The notes under the pieces: generated by a model
The model's database searches: none
What the model was told of the DNA's origin: nothing
What the model saw: the letters and a program-made list of their open reading frames with translations, nothing else
Part shown: positions 1-7,842 of the stretch, piece after piece
Layout: each line of letters opens with the position of its first letter
How positions within the stretch are numbered: position 1 is the first letter of the stretch
DNA from: Meiothermus sp. Pnk-1
GTDB lineage: Bacteria > Deinococcota > Deinococci > Deinococcales > Thermaceae
Direction of reading: 5' to 3'
DNA: 64,000 nt
Assembly (NCBI RefSeq): GCF_003226535.1
Contig: NZ_QKOB01000001.1
Span: 434,001 to 498,000, forward strand
Made by a program: the position numbers and the translations under genes

Positions 1-245
1 CTGCCCATACCGCTGAGGCCACGGGCCGGGTGGAGTTTGCGGAGACCGACGAAGGCACCCGGGTCGCCCTGGAGGTACGGGCTGCCGGAGATCTGGGCTC
101 CGGCCTGGCCCAAAAGCTCGCCGACTGGTGGGCTAGCGCGTTCGTGGAACCCGATAAAAACCTAAAGCTGATCCTCCAGGACTTGCAGACTCACCTCGAG
201 GGCAGCACCCGTACCGAGCCGCTGCCAGCGCCGCCGACGGCATAA
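1..245 (+). CDS. SRPBCC-family protein, C-terminal part (5' truncated by window)
   Basis: The frame is open from the first bases of the window and ends at a TAA, so only about the last 80 residues are present. They read as a beta strand (VEFAETDEGTRVALEVR) followed by a long amphipathic helix with the pattern LKLILQDLQTHLE, which is how the SRPBCC/polyketide-cyclase fold ends. The protein encoded at 2077-2646 ends its domain in the same way, so the two are probably distant paralogues. SRPBCC proteins bind hydrophobic ligands in a helix-grip pocket; the ligand cannot be told from this fragment. A GTG at 30 is internal to the domain and is unlikely to be the start. Confidence 0.6.
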   Translation, partial: AHTAEATGRVEFAETDEGTRVALEVRAAGDLGSGLAQKLADWWASAFVEPDKNLKLILQDLQTHLEGSTRTEPLPAPPTA

Positions 246-480
246 CCCGGCTTCAGATGAGCCGCACGGGCTAGGCCAAGCTGCACTGGGGGTGGATTTC
301 CGCTGCCACCCCGAGCGTTACCGGGTGCAGTTTTGGCCGAGCCCTACAAGATCAGGGGCTCGCGCCCAGGTTGTACGCGCAAGGACGAACCGAAGCTCGA
401 CACCTCGGGCTCAGCCTTCGGTCAGTCAGGCCTCAGGTACGAGGGATACCTTAGTTGCGAAAAAGAAAAGGAGGTTTGGT

Positions 481-777
481 ATGCCGCGCGGGGATAAGTC
501 TGCCTACACCGACAAACAAAAGCGTAAGGCGCAGCACATCGAGGAAAGCTACCGCGAACGTGGGGTGAGCGAGGGCCGAGCCGAGCAGATCGCCTGGGCC
601 ACGGTGAACAAGCAGGATGGAGGCGGTAAGAAGTCGGGGGCGGGGCGGGGCCGCAGCGCCCGCTCGAGCTCCCCAGCAGGTGACCCAAAATCCAAGGGCG
701 AGGTCTCCCGAACCCGTAGCGAGGCGGCCAAGAAGGGTTGGGAAACCCGCCGCCGCAAGGCCGCCGCGTCCCGCTGA
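481..777 (+). CDS. Small basic 'plasmid stabilization'-type protein
   Basis: A 98-residue, very lysine/arginine-rich protein starting MPRGDKSAYTDKQKRKAQHI. Short proteins with this start, a central WATVNK segment and a glycine/serine/lysine tail are widespread and are often annotated as plasmid stabilization proteins, but the role is unproved. The ATG is chosen because a strong AAGGAGG ribosome site lies 8 bases upstream; an upstream in-frame GTG at 292 gives a non-homologous arginine-rich extension and has no such site. The charge and low complexity suggest nucleic-acid contact or a stress role (inference). It converges with the response regulator at 860-1534. Confidence 0.7.
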   Translation: MPRGDKSAYTDKQKRKAQHIEESYRERGVSEGRAEQIAWATVNKQDGGGKKSGAGRGRSARSSSPAGDPKSKGEVSRTRSEAAKKGWETRRRKAAASR

Positions 778-859
778 TGCCGCACCACGTCCGCCTCGTT
801 CGGCATTCGACCCTGGACGTGGGTCGGGGATGCCCCTGGAGGCGGTAGTCAAGGGTTGG

Positions 860-1534
860 CTACTTTTCGCGCAACACGTAACCAGCTCCGCGGATGGTCT
901 GAATTAGGCGGGGCTCTCCGCCAGCCTCGAGTTTCTGGCGGAGCTGTTTCACATAGACTTCCACCACGTTGGCGTCGCCGAAAAAGTCGGTTCCCCAAAC
1001 TTTATCCAATAAAAGGTGTTTATGCATCACCCGGTCCGGGTTTTCCATGAAGGTTTGCAAAAGCCGAAACTCCAGGCTGGTGAGGGTGATATCCCGCGGG
1101 CCACGCCGTACTGTGAAAGCCTCGGTGTTCATCTCCAAATCGGCAAAGCGCAGTACGCTAGGAGCCTCGGCTTTATGGCGGCGCAAAAGGCTGCGGATAC
1201 GGGCTAACAATACCTCGAAGCTAATCGGCTTGATCACGTAGTCATCGGCTCCGGTGTCGAGGCCTTTGATCTGGTCCCCGGGGGCATCCTTGGCGGTAAG
1301 CATGATCACCGGCAGTTTTTCGTCGGCGCTGCGTAGGCGCTTCAGGACCTCGAGGCCATCGATTCCCGGCATCATCACGTCCAAGATCACCAAATCGGGG
1401 TATCTTTCACGGGCTTTGGAAAGCCCCACTTCCCCCGACTCGGCCACCTCCACCGCGAAGCCCTCGTAGGACAGACCGCGCTTGAGAAAGTTTCCCACGC
1501 TCGGGTCGTCATCGATCACCAGGATGCGCTGCAT
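860..1534 (-). CDS. OmpR/PhoB-family two-component response regulator
   Basis: A 224-residue transcription regulator. The receiver domain (about 1-120) has the acidic pair D8-D9, the phospho-acceptor D52 in LVILDVMMPG, T80 and K102 (VIKP). The C-terminal winged-helix domain (about 125-222) ends with the typical TIRGAGYVLREK. By family it binds tandem DNA repeats when phosphorylated by a sensor kinase. No histidine kinase lies beside it, so it is an orphan in this window and its signal is unknown. The start ATG is 6 bases after a TATAAC box (1541-1546) inside a perfect palindrome GTTATATATAAC, which suggests a leaderless transcript. Confidence 0.93.
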   Translation of the reverse strand: MQRILVIDDDPSVGNFLKRGLSYEGFAVEVAESGEVGLSKARERYPDLVILDVMMPGIDGLEVLKRLRSADEKLPVIMLTAKDAPGDQIKGLDTGADDYVIKPISFEVLLARIRSLLRRHKAEAPSVLRFADLEMNTEAFTVRRGPRDITLTSLEFRLLQTFMENPDRVMHKHLLLDKVWGTDFFGDANVVEVYVKQLRQKLEAGGEPRLIQTIRGAGYVLREK

Positions 1535-1540
1535 ATGTTT

Positions 1541-1546
1541 GTTATA
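1541..1546 (-). promoter_or_regulatory. -10 box of leaderless promoter, response regulator
   Basis: TATAAC on the minus strand followed by 6 bases and the ATG. It lies within the 12-bp palindrome GTTATATATAAC (1541-1552), which could also serve as an operator for autoregulation. Confidence 0.5.
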
Positions 1547-1739
1547 TATAACCCGCCAACGAAACGCAAACCACTTTTCGAAACGGCTTTACTAGATGAT
1601 CTACCGCGCTCGAGATTTCGACCCAGTCGTCGGTTGTGGCCACTCAGCACCGGCTCAGCCAAGCCACAGGGGGGGTTCAAAGCCCCTCCTTAGCGTGATG
1701 GCTAAGCGACCGTCAAGCGTCGCTAAAAGGAGGTAGGAT

Positions 1740-2003
1740 ATGGACTGGATTGTTGCCATTTTGGTGGGTGCGCTCATCGGCTGGCTGGCCAGCTTGATCA
1801 TGGGCACGGACGCCCGACAAGGCGCTTTGGCCAATATCGTTATCGGTATCGTAGGTTCGGCGTTGGGTCGTTGGCTATTTGCGGATGTGTTAGGAATCGG
1901 TGGCGCGGCGGCGGCGGGTAGCTTCAGCCTCATCGGCATCCTCTGGGGGGTGTTAGGGGCGATCGTACTGATCTTTATCCTGCGGGCAGTGCGGATACTT
2001 TAG
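1740..2003 (+). CDS. GlsB/YeaQ/YmgE-family small membrane protein
   Basis: An 87-residue protein with three hydrophobic segments (about 4-20, 30-50, 60-82) and the glycine-rich pattern of the transglycosylase-associated/GlsB family: [13 protein letters not shown], then [16 protein letters not shown], then a final helix ending in a basic tail. Members are small stress-induced inner-membrane proteins of unclear biochemistry. The ATG follows an excellent AAAAGGAGG site. The neighbours (orphan regulator upstream, SRPBCC gene downstream) do not clarify the role. Confidence 0.85.
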   Translation: MDWIVAILVGALIGWLASLIMGTDARQGALANIVIGIVGSALGRWLFADVLGIGGAAAAGSFSLIGILWGVLGAIVLIFILRAVRIL

Positions 2004-2076
2004 CCCGCTTGCGGCGTGTAGCATTGGCTCCCCTCAAGGGAGCTAAAATGCTGGAGTAAAGCACGAGGAGGAATGG

Positions 2077-2646
2077 ATGTACAAGGCCGAGGCTACCACG
2101 GTAGTTCCTGCCGACGTCGGCACAGTTTGGAGTTACATCTCTAATTACCAAAACTTTGACCAGTTCATGTCGCATGTAGAAAAGGTGACCATGCTAGGGG
2201 ATCGCACCTCTGAGTGGCGTTTGCGTGGCCCGCTGGGCATCCCGGTCACTTGGAAGGCGGTGACCACGGTCATGAACCCGGCCCGGGAGTTGGCCTGGCA
2301 ATCGGTGGAGGGCTCGATAAAAACCCAGGGCCACATCCGCGTCGAGCCGGAGGGAGAGCAAACCCGTATAGAAGTTTATGTCGAATACACCCCACCCGGT
2401 GGGGCAGTGGGAGAGGCGTTCGCCAGCTTGTTCAAGAATCCGCAAAAGATGCTCGAGCAGGACCTGGAGAACCTGCGCCAGATCATCGCGAGCTGGCCTG
2501 CGCACGAAGCTGTTCCGCCCGACCCGGAGGCTGAACTGGATGCCTCTTCCGACACCGACGCACCCGCTCCCCCCACCGCCTCCTCCACCCCTAACCCGCT
2601 CGAGTCGGAGTTGGTGAAAAAAAAAGACCGCTCAAGGCTACCCTGA
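2077..2646 (+). CDS. SRPBCC-family lipid/cofactor-binding protein
   Basis: A 189-residue protein. Residues 1-145 are a complete SRPBCC domain: it opens with YKAEATTVVPADVGTVW, has a WRLRGPLGIPVTW strand pair and ends in the long helix EQDLENLRQIIASW. The last 45 residues are a low-complexity acidic/proline/threonine tail. Such domains bind hydrophobic ligands; some act in membrane-lipid or quinone handling. An AGGAGG site precedes the ATG. The gene ends in GTG-A9-GAC..., and its TGA (2644-2646) overlaps the start region of the lipid kinase, which is readable only in the +1 frame. One extra A in the A9 run would fuse the two proteins. Confidence 0.85.
   Translation: MYKAEATTVVPADVGTVWSYISNYQNFDQFMSHVEKVTMLGDRTSEWRLRGPLGIPVTWKAVTTVMNPARELAWQSVEGSIKTQGHIRVEPEGEQTRIEVYVEYTPPGGAVGEAFASLFKNPQKMLEQDLENLRQIIASWPAHEAVPPDPEAELDASSDTDAPAPPTASSTPNPLESELVKKKDRSRLP
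2617..2625 (+). other. A9 homopolymer at SRPBCC/lipid-kinase frame junction (candidate slippage site)
   Basis: Nine consecutive A bases lie between GTG (2614) and GACCGC. The SRPBCC frame reads KKKDRSRLP-stop through it. Insertion of one A gives KKKRPLKATLIHNPNAGG, the proper N-terminus of the following kinase. A run of this length is the known transcriptional slippage signal in Thermus thermophilus dnaX. A sequencing error cannot be excluded. Confidence 0.5.
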
Positions 2647-3578
2647 TCCATAACCCTAACGCCGGAGGGGCGGGGGCCATCTCGAGCGCCGAGCTCGAGG
2701 CGTTGTTGATCGGGGCTGGGTATGCAGCCCAGCACGTACCTACCGAGAGCCCGGAGGATCTAGAGCGGGCGCTTTTGGACCCCGGCGACTTGGTGGTGGT
2801 AGCGGGTGGAGATGGCACGGTGCGGGCCGTGGCGGGGCGGCTGGCCGGGCGGGGCGTCCCGCTGGCCATCCTGCCGATGGGCACCGCTAACAACATCGGC
2901 GGGGCCTTAGGGTTGGTGGGGAGCCCCGCCGAGCTGATTGGCGGGTTGGCGGAACCGCAGCGCAAAACCTATGACTTGGGATGGGTGCGTGGACCCTGGG
3001 GGGAAGACTTCTTTTTGGAAGGGGCTGGCTGGGGCCTCTTCGCCGCCACTATGGCTGCTTATGACCCCGAGGCCGGGAAAAGCCCACTTCGCGCCCTTAC
3101 GTCTTTCGTCCAGGCCGTTTCGAGCTTCCAGCCTTGCCCTTTGCGGATATCCCTCGACGGCGAAGAAGTGGATGAACCAGCGGTGCTCTTGTTGGAGGTG
3201 ATGAATACCCCGGCGCTGGGGCCCCGGCTGCGCCTGGCCCCCGAGGCCAGTCCTTGCGACGGCTGGTTCGATGTGGTGCTGATCCGCGAGGATGGTCGGG
3301 TAGGCCTTACCCGTTATCTCTCCGGTCTACTCCAAAACCGGTTGGAGGAGCTACCCAATGTGACCGTACATCGGTGTAAGCGCTTGCAGCTTGAGTGGGA
3401 CGGTTCACCCTTCCACCTGGACGCCGAGATCCGCACGGCGGAACGTCCCGCGCTGGTGGAACTCGAGCTCCGGCCTGCAGCGCTCGAGCTTTGGTTACCC
3501 GCTGGGGTCCAGCCCCCGGAGGAGACCCCGGCGCAGCTCGGAAAGCTTCCGCCTGGGGCCACTCCCCAGGCTACCTGA
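2643..3578 (+). CDS. Diacylglycerol kinase-like lipid kinase (DAGKc/YegS family)
   Basis: The product has the DAGKc catalytic core: the N-terminal HNPNAGG strand-loop, the nucleotide-binding VVAGGDGTVRAVAGRL, and LPMGTANNIGGALG, followed by the C-terminal beta-sandwich domain. Family members phosphorylate diacylglycerol, sphingoid or related lipids with ATP at the membrane face. The start is unusual. The open frame reaches back to 2595 but has no ATG, GTG or TTG before a TTG at 2703, which would remove the NPNAGG motif. The options are a rare CTG at 2643 overlapping the upstream TGA (C-TGA overlap), or access through slippage in the A9 run, either as a fusion or from GTG 2614. I give 2643 as a compromise. 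The PHP gene follows closely. Confidence 0.82.
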   Translation: MIHNPNAGGAGAISSAELEALLIGAGYAAQHVPTESPEDLERALLDPGDLVVVAGGDGTVRAVAGRLAGRGVPLAILPMGTANNIGGALGLVGSPAELIGGLAEPQRKTYDLGWVRGPWGEDFFLEGAGWGLFAATMAAYDPEAGKSPLRALTSFVQAVSSFQPCPLRISLDGEEVDEPAVLLLEVMNTPALGPRLRLAPEASPCDGWFDVVLIREDGRVGLTRYLSGLLQNRLEELPNVTVHRCKRLQLEWDGSPFHLDAEIRTAERPALVELELRPAALELWLPAGVQPPEETPAQLGKLPPGATPQAT

Positions 3579-3587
3579 GGTGAGCGC

Positions 3588-4331
3588 ATGGATCAGCCGA
3601 AGCTCCCTCCTGAACCCACCGCCGAAGAAGTAGCGGCGGTGGGGATGGTGCGGGAGGGGATGATGCGCATAGACCTCCACTGCCACAGCGAGGCTTCGGC
3701 GGATTGCCGTACCCCGTTGGCGGCTTTCCCTGGGCGCTGTAAGGCCCGGGGCATTACCGTACAGGCCATTACCGACCATAACGAAATTTGGGGAGCCCAG
3801 CGACTGCGCGAGATGACCTTAGGAAGCGAACTCACGGTGATCGTGGGGGAGGAGGTCTCGAGCCGCGACGGCGAGATCATCGGGCTGTTCCTCCGCGAGA
3901 AGATCCCGGCAGGCTTGAGCGCAGAAGAAACCGTAGAGCGCATCAAGGCCCAGGGCGGGCTGGTGCTGCTGCCTCACGGATTCGATCCGCTCAAGCGCTA
4001 CCGGCTTACGCCCTCGGCGCTCGAGCGCATCGCAGGACAAATCGACATCGTAGAGAGCTTCAACGCCCGCATCTCCCGCCCTACTTGGAACCGTGCCGCC
4101 GCCCAATGGGCGGACGAGCGGGGTTTGCCTAAGAGCGCAGGTTCTGATGCTCATACCCTAGCCCAAGTCGGGGCAGCTTGGGTGCAAGCCCCCCAGCGCC
4201 CGATCCACACCCCCGCAGATCTCCTGGCGGCGTTACGCGAAGGCACCGTGATGGGGGAGTGGACCCACCCGGTCTTGGCTTTCGTGCAGAAGCTCTGGGA
4301 TATGGGACGCAAGCGGATGATGGGGGCTTAA
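3588..4331 (+). CDS. PHP-domain phosphoesterase
   Basis: A 247-residue PHP protein. The metal-binding signatures are visible: DLHCHSEAS near residue 28, an ITDHNE segment near 60, GEEVSS near 85, LPHGFDP near 130 and a final SAGSDAHT near 185. These His/Asp/Glu residues hold a trinuclear metal centre that hydrolyses phosphoester bonds; nucleotide, tRNA-type and histidinol-phosphate substrates all occur, and the substrate here is unknown. The gene starts 9 bases after the lipid-kinase stop, so the SRPBCC, kinase and PHP genes look like one operon, closed by the hairpin at 4358-4379. Confidence 0.88.
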   Translation: MDQPKLPPEPTAEEVAAVGMVREGMMRIDLHCHSEASADCRTPLAAFPGRCKARGITVQAITDHNEIWGAQRLREMTLGSELTVIVGEEVSSRDGEIIGLFLREKIPAGLSAEETVERIKAQGGLVLLPHGFDPLKRYRLTPSALERIAGQIDIVESFNARISRPTWNRAAAQWADERGLPKSAGSDAHTLAQVGAAWVQAPQRPIHTPADLLAALREGTVMGEWTHPVLAFVQKLWDMGRKRMMGA

Positions 4332-4357
4332 GAGGGAGCTTCATCGTAGATAACACA

Positions 4358-4379
4358 CCCCCGGCCGCCTGGCCGGGGG
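4358..4379. terminator. Bidirectional hairpin terminator
   Basis: A perfect 9-bp stem, CCCCCGGCC-GCCT-GGCCGGGGG, lies between the convergent PHP gene and the gene at 4398-4970. There is no long T tract on either side, so it may act as a weak bidirectional terminator. Confidence 0.6.
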
Positions 4380-4397
4380 TAGCGCTCAGCGGAGGGC

Positions 4398-4970
4398 TTA
4401 CAGCCGGTAGTTGATGCCCGCCGCCAGGCCGAAGGCCGAGGTTGTACCGCCAAAGACCACCCGTGCCTCGCCGAATACCGAGACCGGGCTGCTGATCTCG
4501 AAGTCGGCACCGGCTACCAGGTTCCCGGCAAAGCCGGGGGCGATGTTAAGGGAGGTCTGCCCGTAGAGCATCAACTCCGGGCTTACGTTGTACTCGATGC
4601 CCCCCAGCACGCCAAACCCAAAAGAGGCTGCCCCGCCCCCGAAGCCGATACCGATGGAGGGCCCTACAAAAATTCCCCCGTTGGTGATGTCAAACGTGGC
4701 GACCGGCGCTGCGCTCAGTTGGCCCACCGCGGTTCCGGCGAAGGCCAGATCAAGGCTGGCTCGAGCCCCCAGGTTCACCCCGGTCGCCAGGTTGGCGAGG
4801 TAGTTATAGGAGGCCCCTGCGACGATTCCAGCTCCAAAGGCGGGAGATAAGGCGAGGTCGACCCCAAACTTAAGGCGGGCTGGGTCTAGAGCGTTTGCGG
4901 CCAAGGCGGAAGAGCTGATCCCCACTGCTGCTACGCTGGCGAGAATCCATCGGGTCAGGGTGTGCTTCAT
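4398..4970 (-). CDS. Exported outer-membrane beta-barrel-like protein
   Basis: A 190-residue protein. Residues 1-24 are a signal peptide with a basic start (MKHTLTRW), a hydrophobic core and an ALAA cleavage region. The mature part is rich in Gly, Ala, Ser and alternating hydrophobic residues in short strands (for example GIFVGPSIGIGFGGG) and ends in an aromatic-hydrophobic strand (LAAGINYRL). This is the pattern of a small 8-strand barrel. No family could be named with certainty. A ribosome site (AAGGAGAA) precedes the ATG, and a perfect 10-bp inverted repeat lies in its leader at 4994-5018. Its neighbours do not indicate a pathway. Confidence 0.72.
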   Translation of the reverse strand: MKHTLTRWILASVAAVGISSSALAANALDPARLKFGVDLALSPAFGAGIVAGASYNYLANLATGVNLGARASLDLAFAGTAVGQLSAAPVATFDITNGGIFVGPSIGIGFGGGAASFGFGVLGGIEYNVSPELMLYGQTSLNIAPGFAGNLVAGADFEISSPVSVFGEARVVFGGTTSAFGLAAGINYRL

Positions 4971-4993
4971 GTGGTTCTCCTTGTTGAGGTTTG

Positions 4994-5018
4994 GGCTAAA
5001 CCCTGGACGGGTTTAGCC
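4994..5018. repeat. Perfect 10-bp inverted repeat in leader of barrel gene
   Basis: GGCTAAACCC-TGGAC-GGGTTTAGCC, a 10-bp stem with a 5-base loop, 24 bases before the gene ending at 4398. It could be an operator or an mRNA-stabilising hairpin. The rest of the 4971-5287 gap holds no gene that I can support; a 60-codon open frame at 5032-5214 on the minus strand lacks a ribosome site. Confidence 0.55.
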
Positions 5019-5287
5019 TCTGTCCCCTAGCCTAGGGAGGCCGCCTGAGTTCGCCCTGTTGCAGGGCTGAGACTATCCTGAAAAGAGTAAGGGCTTTGTG
5101 GCTCCCGTTGCCGAAGCTGAAGGTATCCACCAAAAGGTGGAGCGCCGCTTTCCCCTCAACGGAGGATGGTTCCCCCATCTCCCAAACGATGACGAGCCGA
5201 GCTCGCTCTGTCACTGTTAAGAATCAGCCCATCGGCGCTGTGCTACTCGATGAAGGGCCGATTTAGGGCAACGAGGAGGTTTGGTAG

Positions 5288-7147
5288 ATGAAGTCCATCC
5301 AGTACCTCGCCGTGGCTGCCGCGTTCGGGGCCATGGCTTTGGCCGGTCCCCAGGACAACAGCTTGGTAGTGGGGGCTTCGCAAGAGCCCAAGGTGCTAGG
5401 CGGGGATGTGCTCAACGTAATCTCTACCCAGAGCATCAAGACCGAGATCCAGAACTACCTATTGCCTCCCTTGATCGTGATCAACGAGGAGAGCGATAAC
5501 CAGGCGGTGCTGGTGACCGAAGTGCCCACCCCCCAGAACGGGCGGATTACCTTTAGCGACCTTGGGAAGGGCAAGCGCAAGGTTTCCATCCGCCTGACCC
5601 TCAAAGATGGGCTCAAGTGGTCGGATGGCAAACCCTTTACCACCGATGACATCAAGCTCTATTACGAGATGGGCAAGGCCCCCGGGATGCCTACCCCGGT
5701 GCCCGATTACTGGGAGCGGGTGAGCCTCCAGGTGGCCGACGATCGCAACTTCACGGTTACCTTTGAGCCTGCGTACTTTACCGACCTGATCGGAGCCCCT
5801 ATAGGCTACGCCCCCGCTCACGCCATGCGCGCGGAGTGGGAGAAGACCCTGGCGCAGGCCAAGAAGCTCAACGTGGATAAGGACGCTGAGAAGATCAGCG
5901 ACCTTTACCGGGCTTTTTTCAATAGCTTCTCCACCCCGCAGGCCATCAATGCGGGCAAGATGCCCTGGATGGGGCCTTTCCGGGTCACCCGCTGGGTTCC
6001 CGGAAATAGCGTGCAGATGCAGCGCAACCCCAACTTCACCGCGGTCTCGGTGCCGGGTGGGGCGGACAAGTACGTCCAGCGGGTCACCTACCGTTTCATC
6101 CAGAACACCAATACCCTTTTGGTCTCGATCCTAGGCGGGAGCATCGACGCGACCTCCTCAGTCGCGCTCTCCTTCGATCAGGCTCGCTCGCCCCAGCTCG
6201 CCAGCCGCGCCAAGGGCCGTTTCAATATCTGGTTTGTACCTGGACCGGTCTTCGAGCACATCGAGGTCAACCAGTTTGATAACGTGCAGCAGGTGAAGGA
6301 CTTGGGCCTCGACGACCCTCGGACCCGTCAGGCCATCCTCTACGCGATCAACCGCGACGAGCTGGTCAAGGCGCTCTTCAACGGGCTGCAACCGGTGGCG
6401 AACGCCTGGATGGTGCCGGCGAACCCCCTGTACAACCCCAATGTCACCAAGTACCCCTACAATCCCGCCAAGGCCAAGCAACTGTTGGCCGACCTGGGCT
6501 GGAAGCCCGGTCCCGACGGCATCCTGGTGCGTAACGGTAAGCGCTTCGAGATCGAGTTCGTGACCACCGCCGGCAACGCGGTGCGCGAGCGGGTGCAGCA
6601 GTTCATCGCCAACAACCTCAAGCAGGTGGGCATTGCGGTACGCATCAACAATGCGCCTTCAGCCGTGGTCTTCGCCGATGACTACAGCCAGCGGGCCTCC
6701 GAAGGGCGCTGGACCGGCCTATTCATGTTTGCCTGGAACTTTAGTTTGGCCGAAGACGGCAGCGGCTACCAGTACAAAGATGCCAACACCGGCGCGATCT
6801 TCGCCCCTACCAAAGACAACAACTACACCGGCCAGAACATGGCGGGCTGGCACAACGACGAGTACGACCGGCTGGTTTCGCAGGGCAAGGTGGAGTTCGA
6901 CGCCGCCAAGCGCAAACAGCTCTACGGACAAGCCCAGGAGATCTGGGCCAAGGACGTGGCCGCCATTCCGCTGTATTTCCGCTCCAACGCCTTCGTGGTG
7001 CGTGAGGGCCTGGTGAACTACGTCGCCTCGACCTACTCGGGCGGCTATGGCTACCCGGGCTGGAACTCCTGGGAGATCGGCTGGGCCTCGCGCGGCGCTC
7101 AAAAGCGCCTTGACCAAGCTAACTACGCCCGCACTTTCGAGCAATAA
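5288..7147 (+). CDS. ABC transporter substrate-binding protein, family 5 (peptide/opine type)
   Basis: A 619-residue extracytoplasmic binding protein. Residues 1-20 are a signal peptide (MKSIQYLAVAAAFGAMALAG) without a clear lipobox cysteine. The SBP_bac_5 pattern follows: an early strand LVVGASQEPKVLG, the family segment LKDGLKWSDGKPFTTDDIKLYYE near 105-130, RQAILYAINRDELVKALFNG near 350, and a C-terminal region listing work-up residues such as QLYGQAQEIWAKDVAAIPLYF. Family members deliver oligopeptides, dipeptides or other bulky solutes to ABC permeases. No permease or ATPase gene is adjacent, so it is an orphan receptor here. An AGGAGGT site supports the ATG and a strong terminator follows. 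Confidence 0.9.
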   Translation: MKSIQYLAVAAAFGAMALAGPQDNSLVVGASQEPKVLGGDVLNVISTQSIKTEIQNYLLPPLIVINEESDNQAVLVTEVPTPQNGRITFSDLGKGKRKVSIRLTLKDGLKWSDGKPFTTDDIKLYYEMGKAPGMPTPVPDYWERVSLQVADDRNFTVTFEPAYFTDLIGAPIGYAPAHAMRAEWEKTLAQAKKLNVDKDAEKISDLYRAFFNSFSTPQAINAGKMPWMGPFRVTRWVPGNSVQMQRNPNFTAVSVPGGADKYVQRVTYRFIQNTNTLLVSILGGSIDATSSVALSFDQARSPQLASRAKGRFNIWFVPGPVFEHIEVNQFDNVQQVKDLGLDDPRTRQAILYAINRDELVKALFNGLQPVANAWMVPANPLYNPNVTKYPYNPAKAKQLLADLGWKPGPDGILVRNGKRFEIEFVTTAGNAVRERVQQFIANNLKQVGIAVRINNAPSAVVFADDYSQRASEGRWTGLFMFAWNFSLAEDGSGYQYKDANTGAIFAPTKDNNYTGQNMAGWHNDEYDRLVSQGKVEFDAAKRKQLYGQAQEIWAKDVAAIPLYFRSNAFVVREGLVNYVASTYSGGYGYPGWNSWEIGWASRGAQKRLDQANYARTFEQ

Positions 7148-7165
7148 CCAAGCTGCTAGCCTCGA

Positions 7166-7192
7166 GCCCGCAGATCTTCTGCGGGCTTTTTT
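7166..7192 (+). terminator. Rho-independent terminator
   Basis: GCCCGCAGA-TCT-TCTGCGGGC hairpin (9-bp stem) followed by six T bases, just after the binding-protein gene. Confidence 0.92.
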
Positions 7193-7265
7193 GGTGCTCT
7201 AGTCCACAGCGAACATCAAGGCTGCTCCCGGGTCAGGGCAGCTAGGCGGTTATTAGTTTTTGTAG

Positions 7266-7271
7266 TAAAAT
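7266..7271 (+). promoter_or_regulatory. -10 box of leaderless promoter, Rad52-like gene
   Basis: TAAAAT followed by 6 bases and the ATG at 7278. No ribosome site is present. Confidence 0.55.
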
Positions 7272-7277
7272 AATGGC

Positions 7278-7817
7278 ATGAATATGTCTGAAACAGAAAA
7301 TGTGGCCAAGAACCCCCTCGAGATCCTGACCTCCCCCCTCCGCCCTGACGAGATTGAGTGGAAGGTGCAGGCTGTCAAGAGCGGTAAGACCCTGATTGCT
7401 CCCTACATCGACAACCGCGCGGTGATGGGCCGCTTTGACGCAGCCTTTGGACCGTTTGGCTGGCAGAACGCCCTCAAGGAAATAGGCAGCGGTGAGGGCA
7501 TGGCCTGGCTGTGCGGCATTGGGGTCAGAGATGAGAGCGGCGAGTGGATTTGGAAGTGGGACGGTTCCAGCGTCTCCGACATCGAGCCGGTGAAAGGGGG
7601 CATCTCCGGGGCCATGAAACGGGCCGCGACCCAATGGGGGGTAGGGCGGGAACTCTACCGCTACCCCAAGGTCTATATCACCGGCGAGCATAAGTTCGTC
7701 CCCTTCGATGTGCTGAAGCGGCTCGAGGGCCTACCCGCGGCCGTTGCCAAAGGCGTGCGCCTACCTGAAGTCATCCTCCTCAACCCTGATGGCAGCGACG
7801 TGCGTAAGGTAGCCTAA
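7278..7817 (+). CDS. Rad52/Rad22-family (DdrA-like) DNA repair protein
   Basis: A 179-residue protein with the Rad52/22 single-strand-annealing core: PYIDNRAVMGRFDAAFGPFGW, then VRDESGEWIWKWDGSS, then GGISGAMKRAATQWGVGRELYRYP. In Deinococcus the distant homologue DdrA binds 3' ends of single-stranded DNA and protects them after damage; a similar role is likely here (family knowledge). A start at 7278 is preferred over the ATG two codons later because a TAAAAT box ends 6 bases upstream, giving a leaderless message. It is a single gene between the terminator at 7166-7192 and a dispersed repeat. Confidence 0.85.
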   Translation: MNMSETENVAKNPLEILTSPLRPDEIEWKVQAVKSGKTLIAPYIDNRAVMGRFDAAFGPFGWQNALKEIGSGEGMAWLCGIGVRDESGEWIWKWDGSSVSDIEPVKGGISGAMKRAATQWGVGRELYRYPKVYITGEHKFVPFDVLKRLEGLPAAVAKGVRLPEVILLNPDGSDVRKVA

Positions 7818-7842
7818 GGCTGCGCTAGCCCTTCCCGATGGG

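Noticed and set aside
5032-5214. Small gene on the minus strand between the barrel and binding-protein genes
   Set aside because: No ribosome site, no leaderless box and no recognisable features in the 60 residues.
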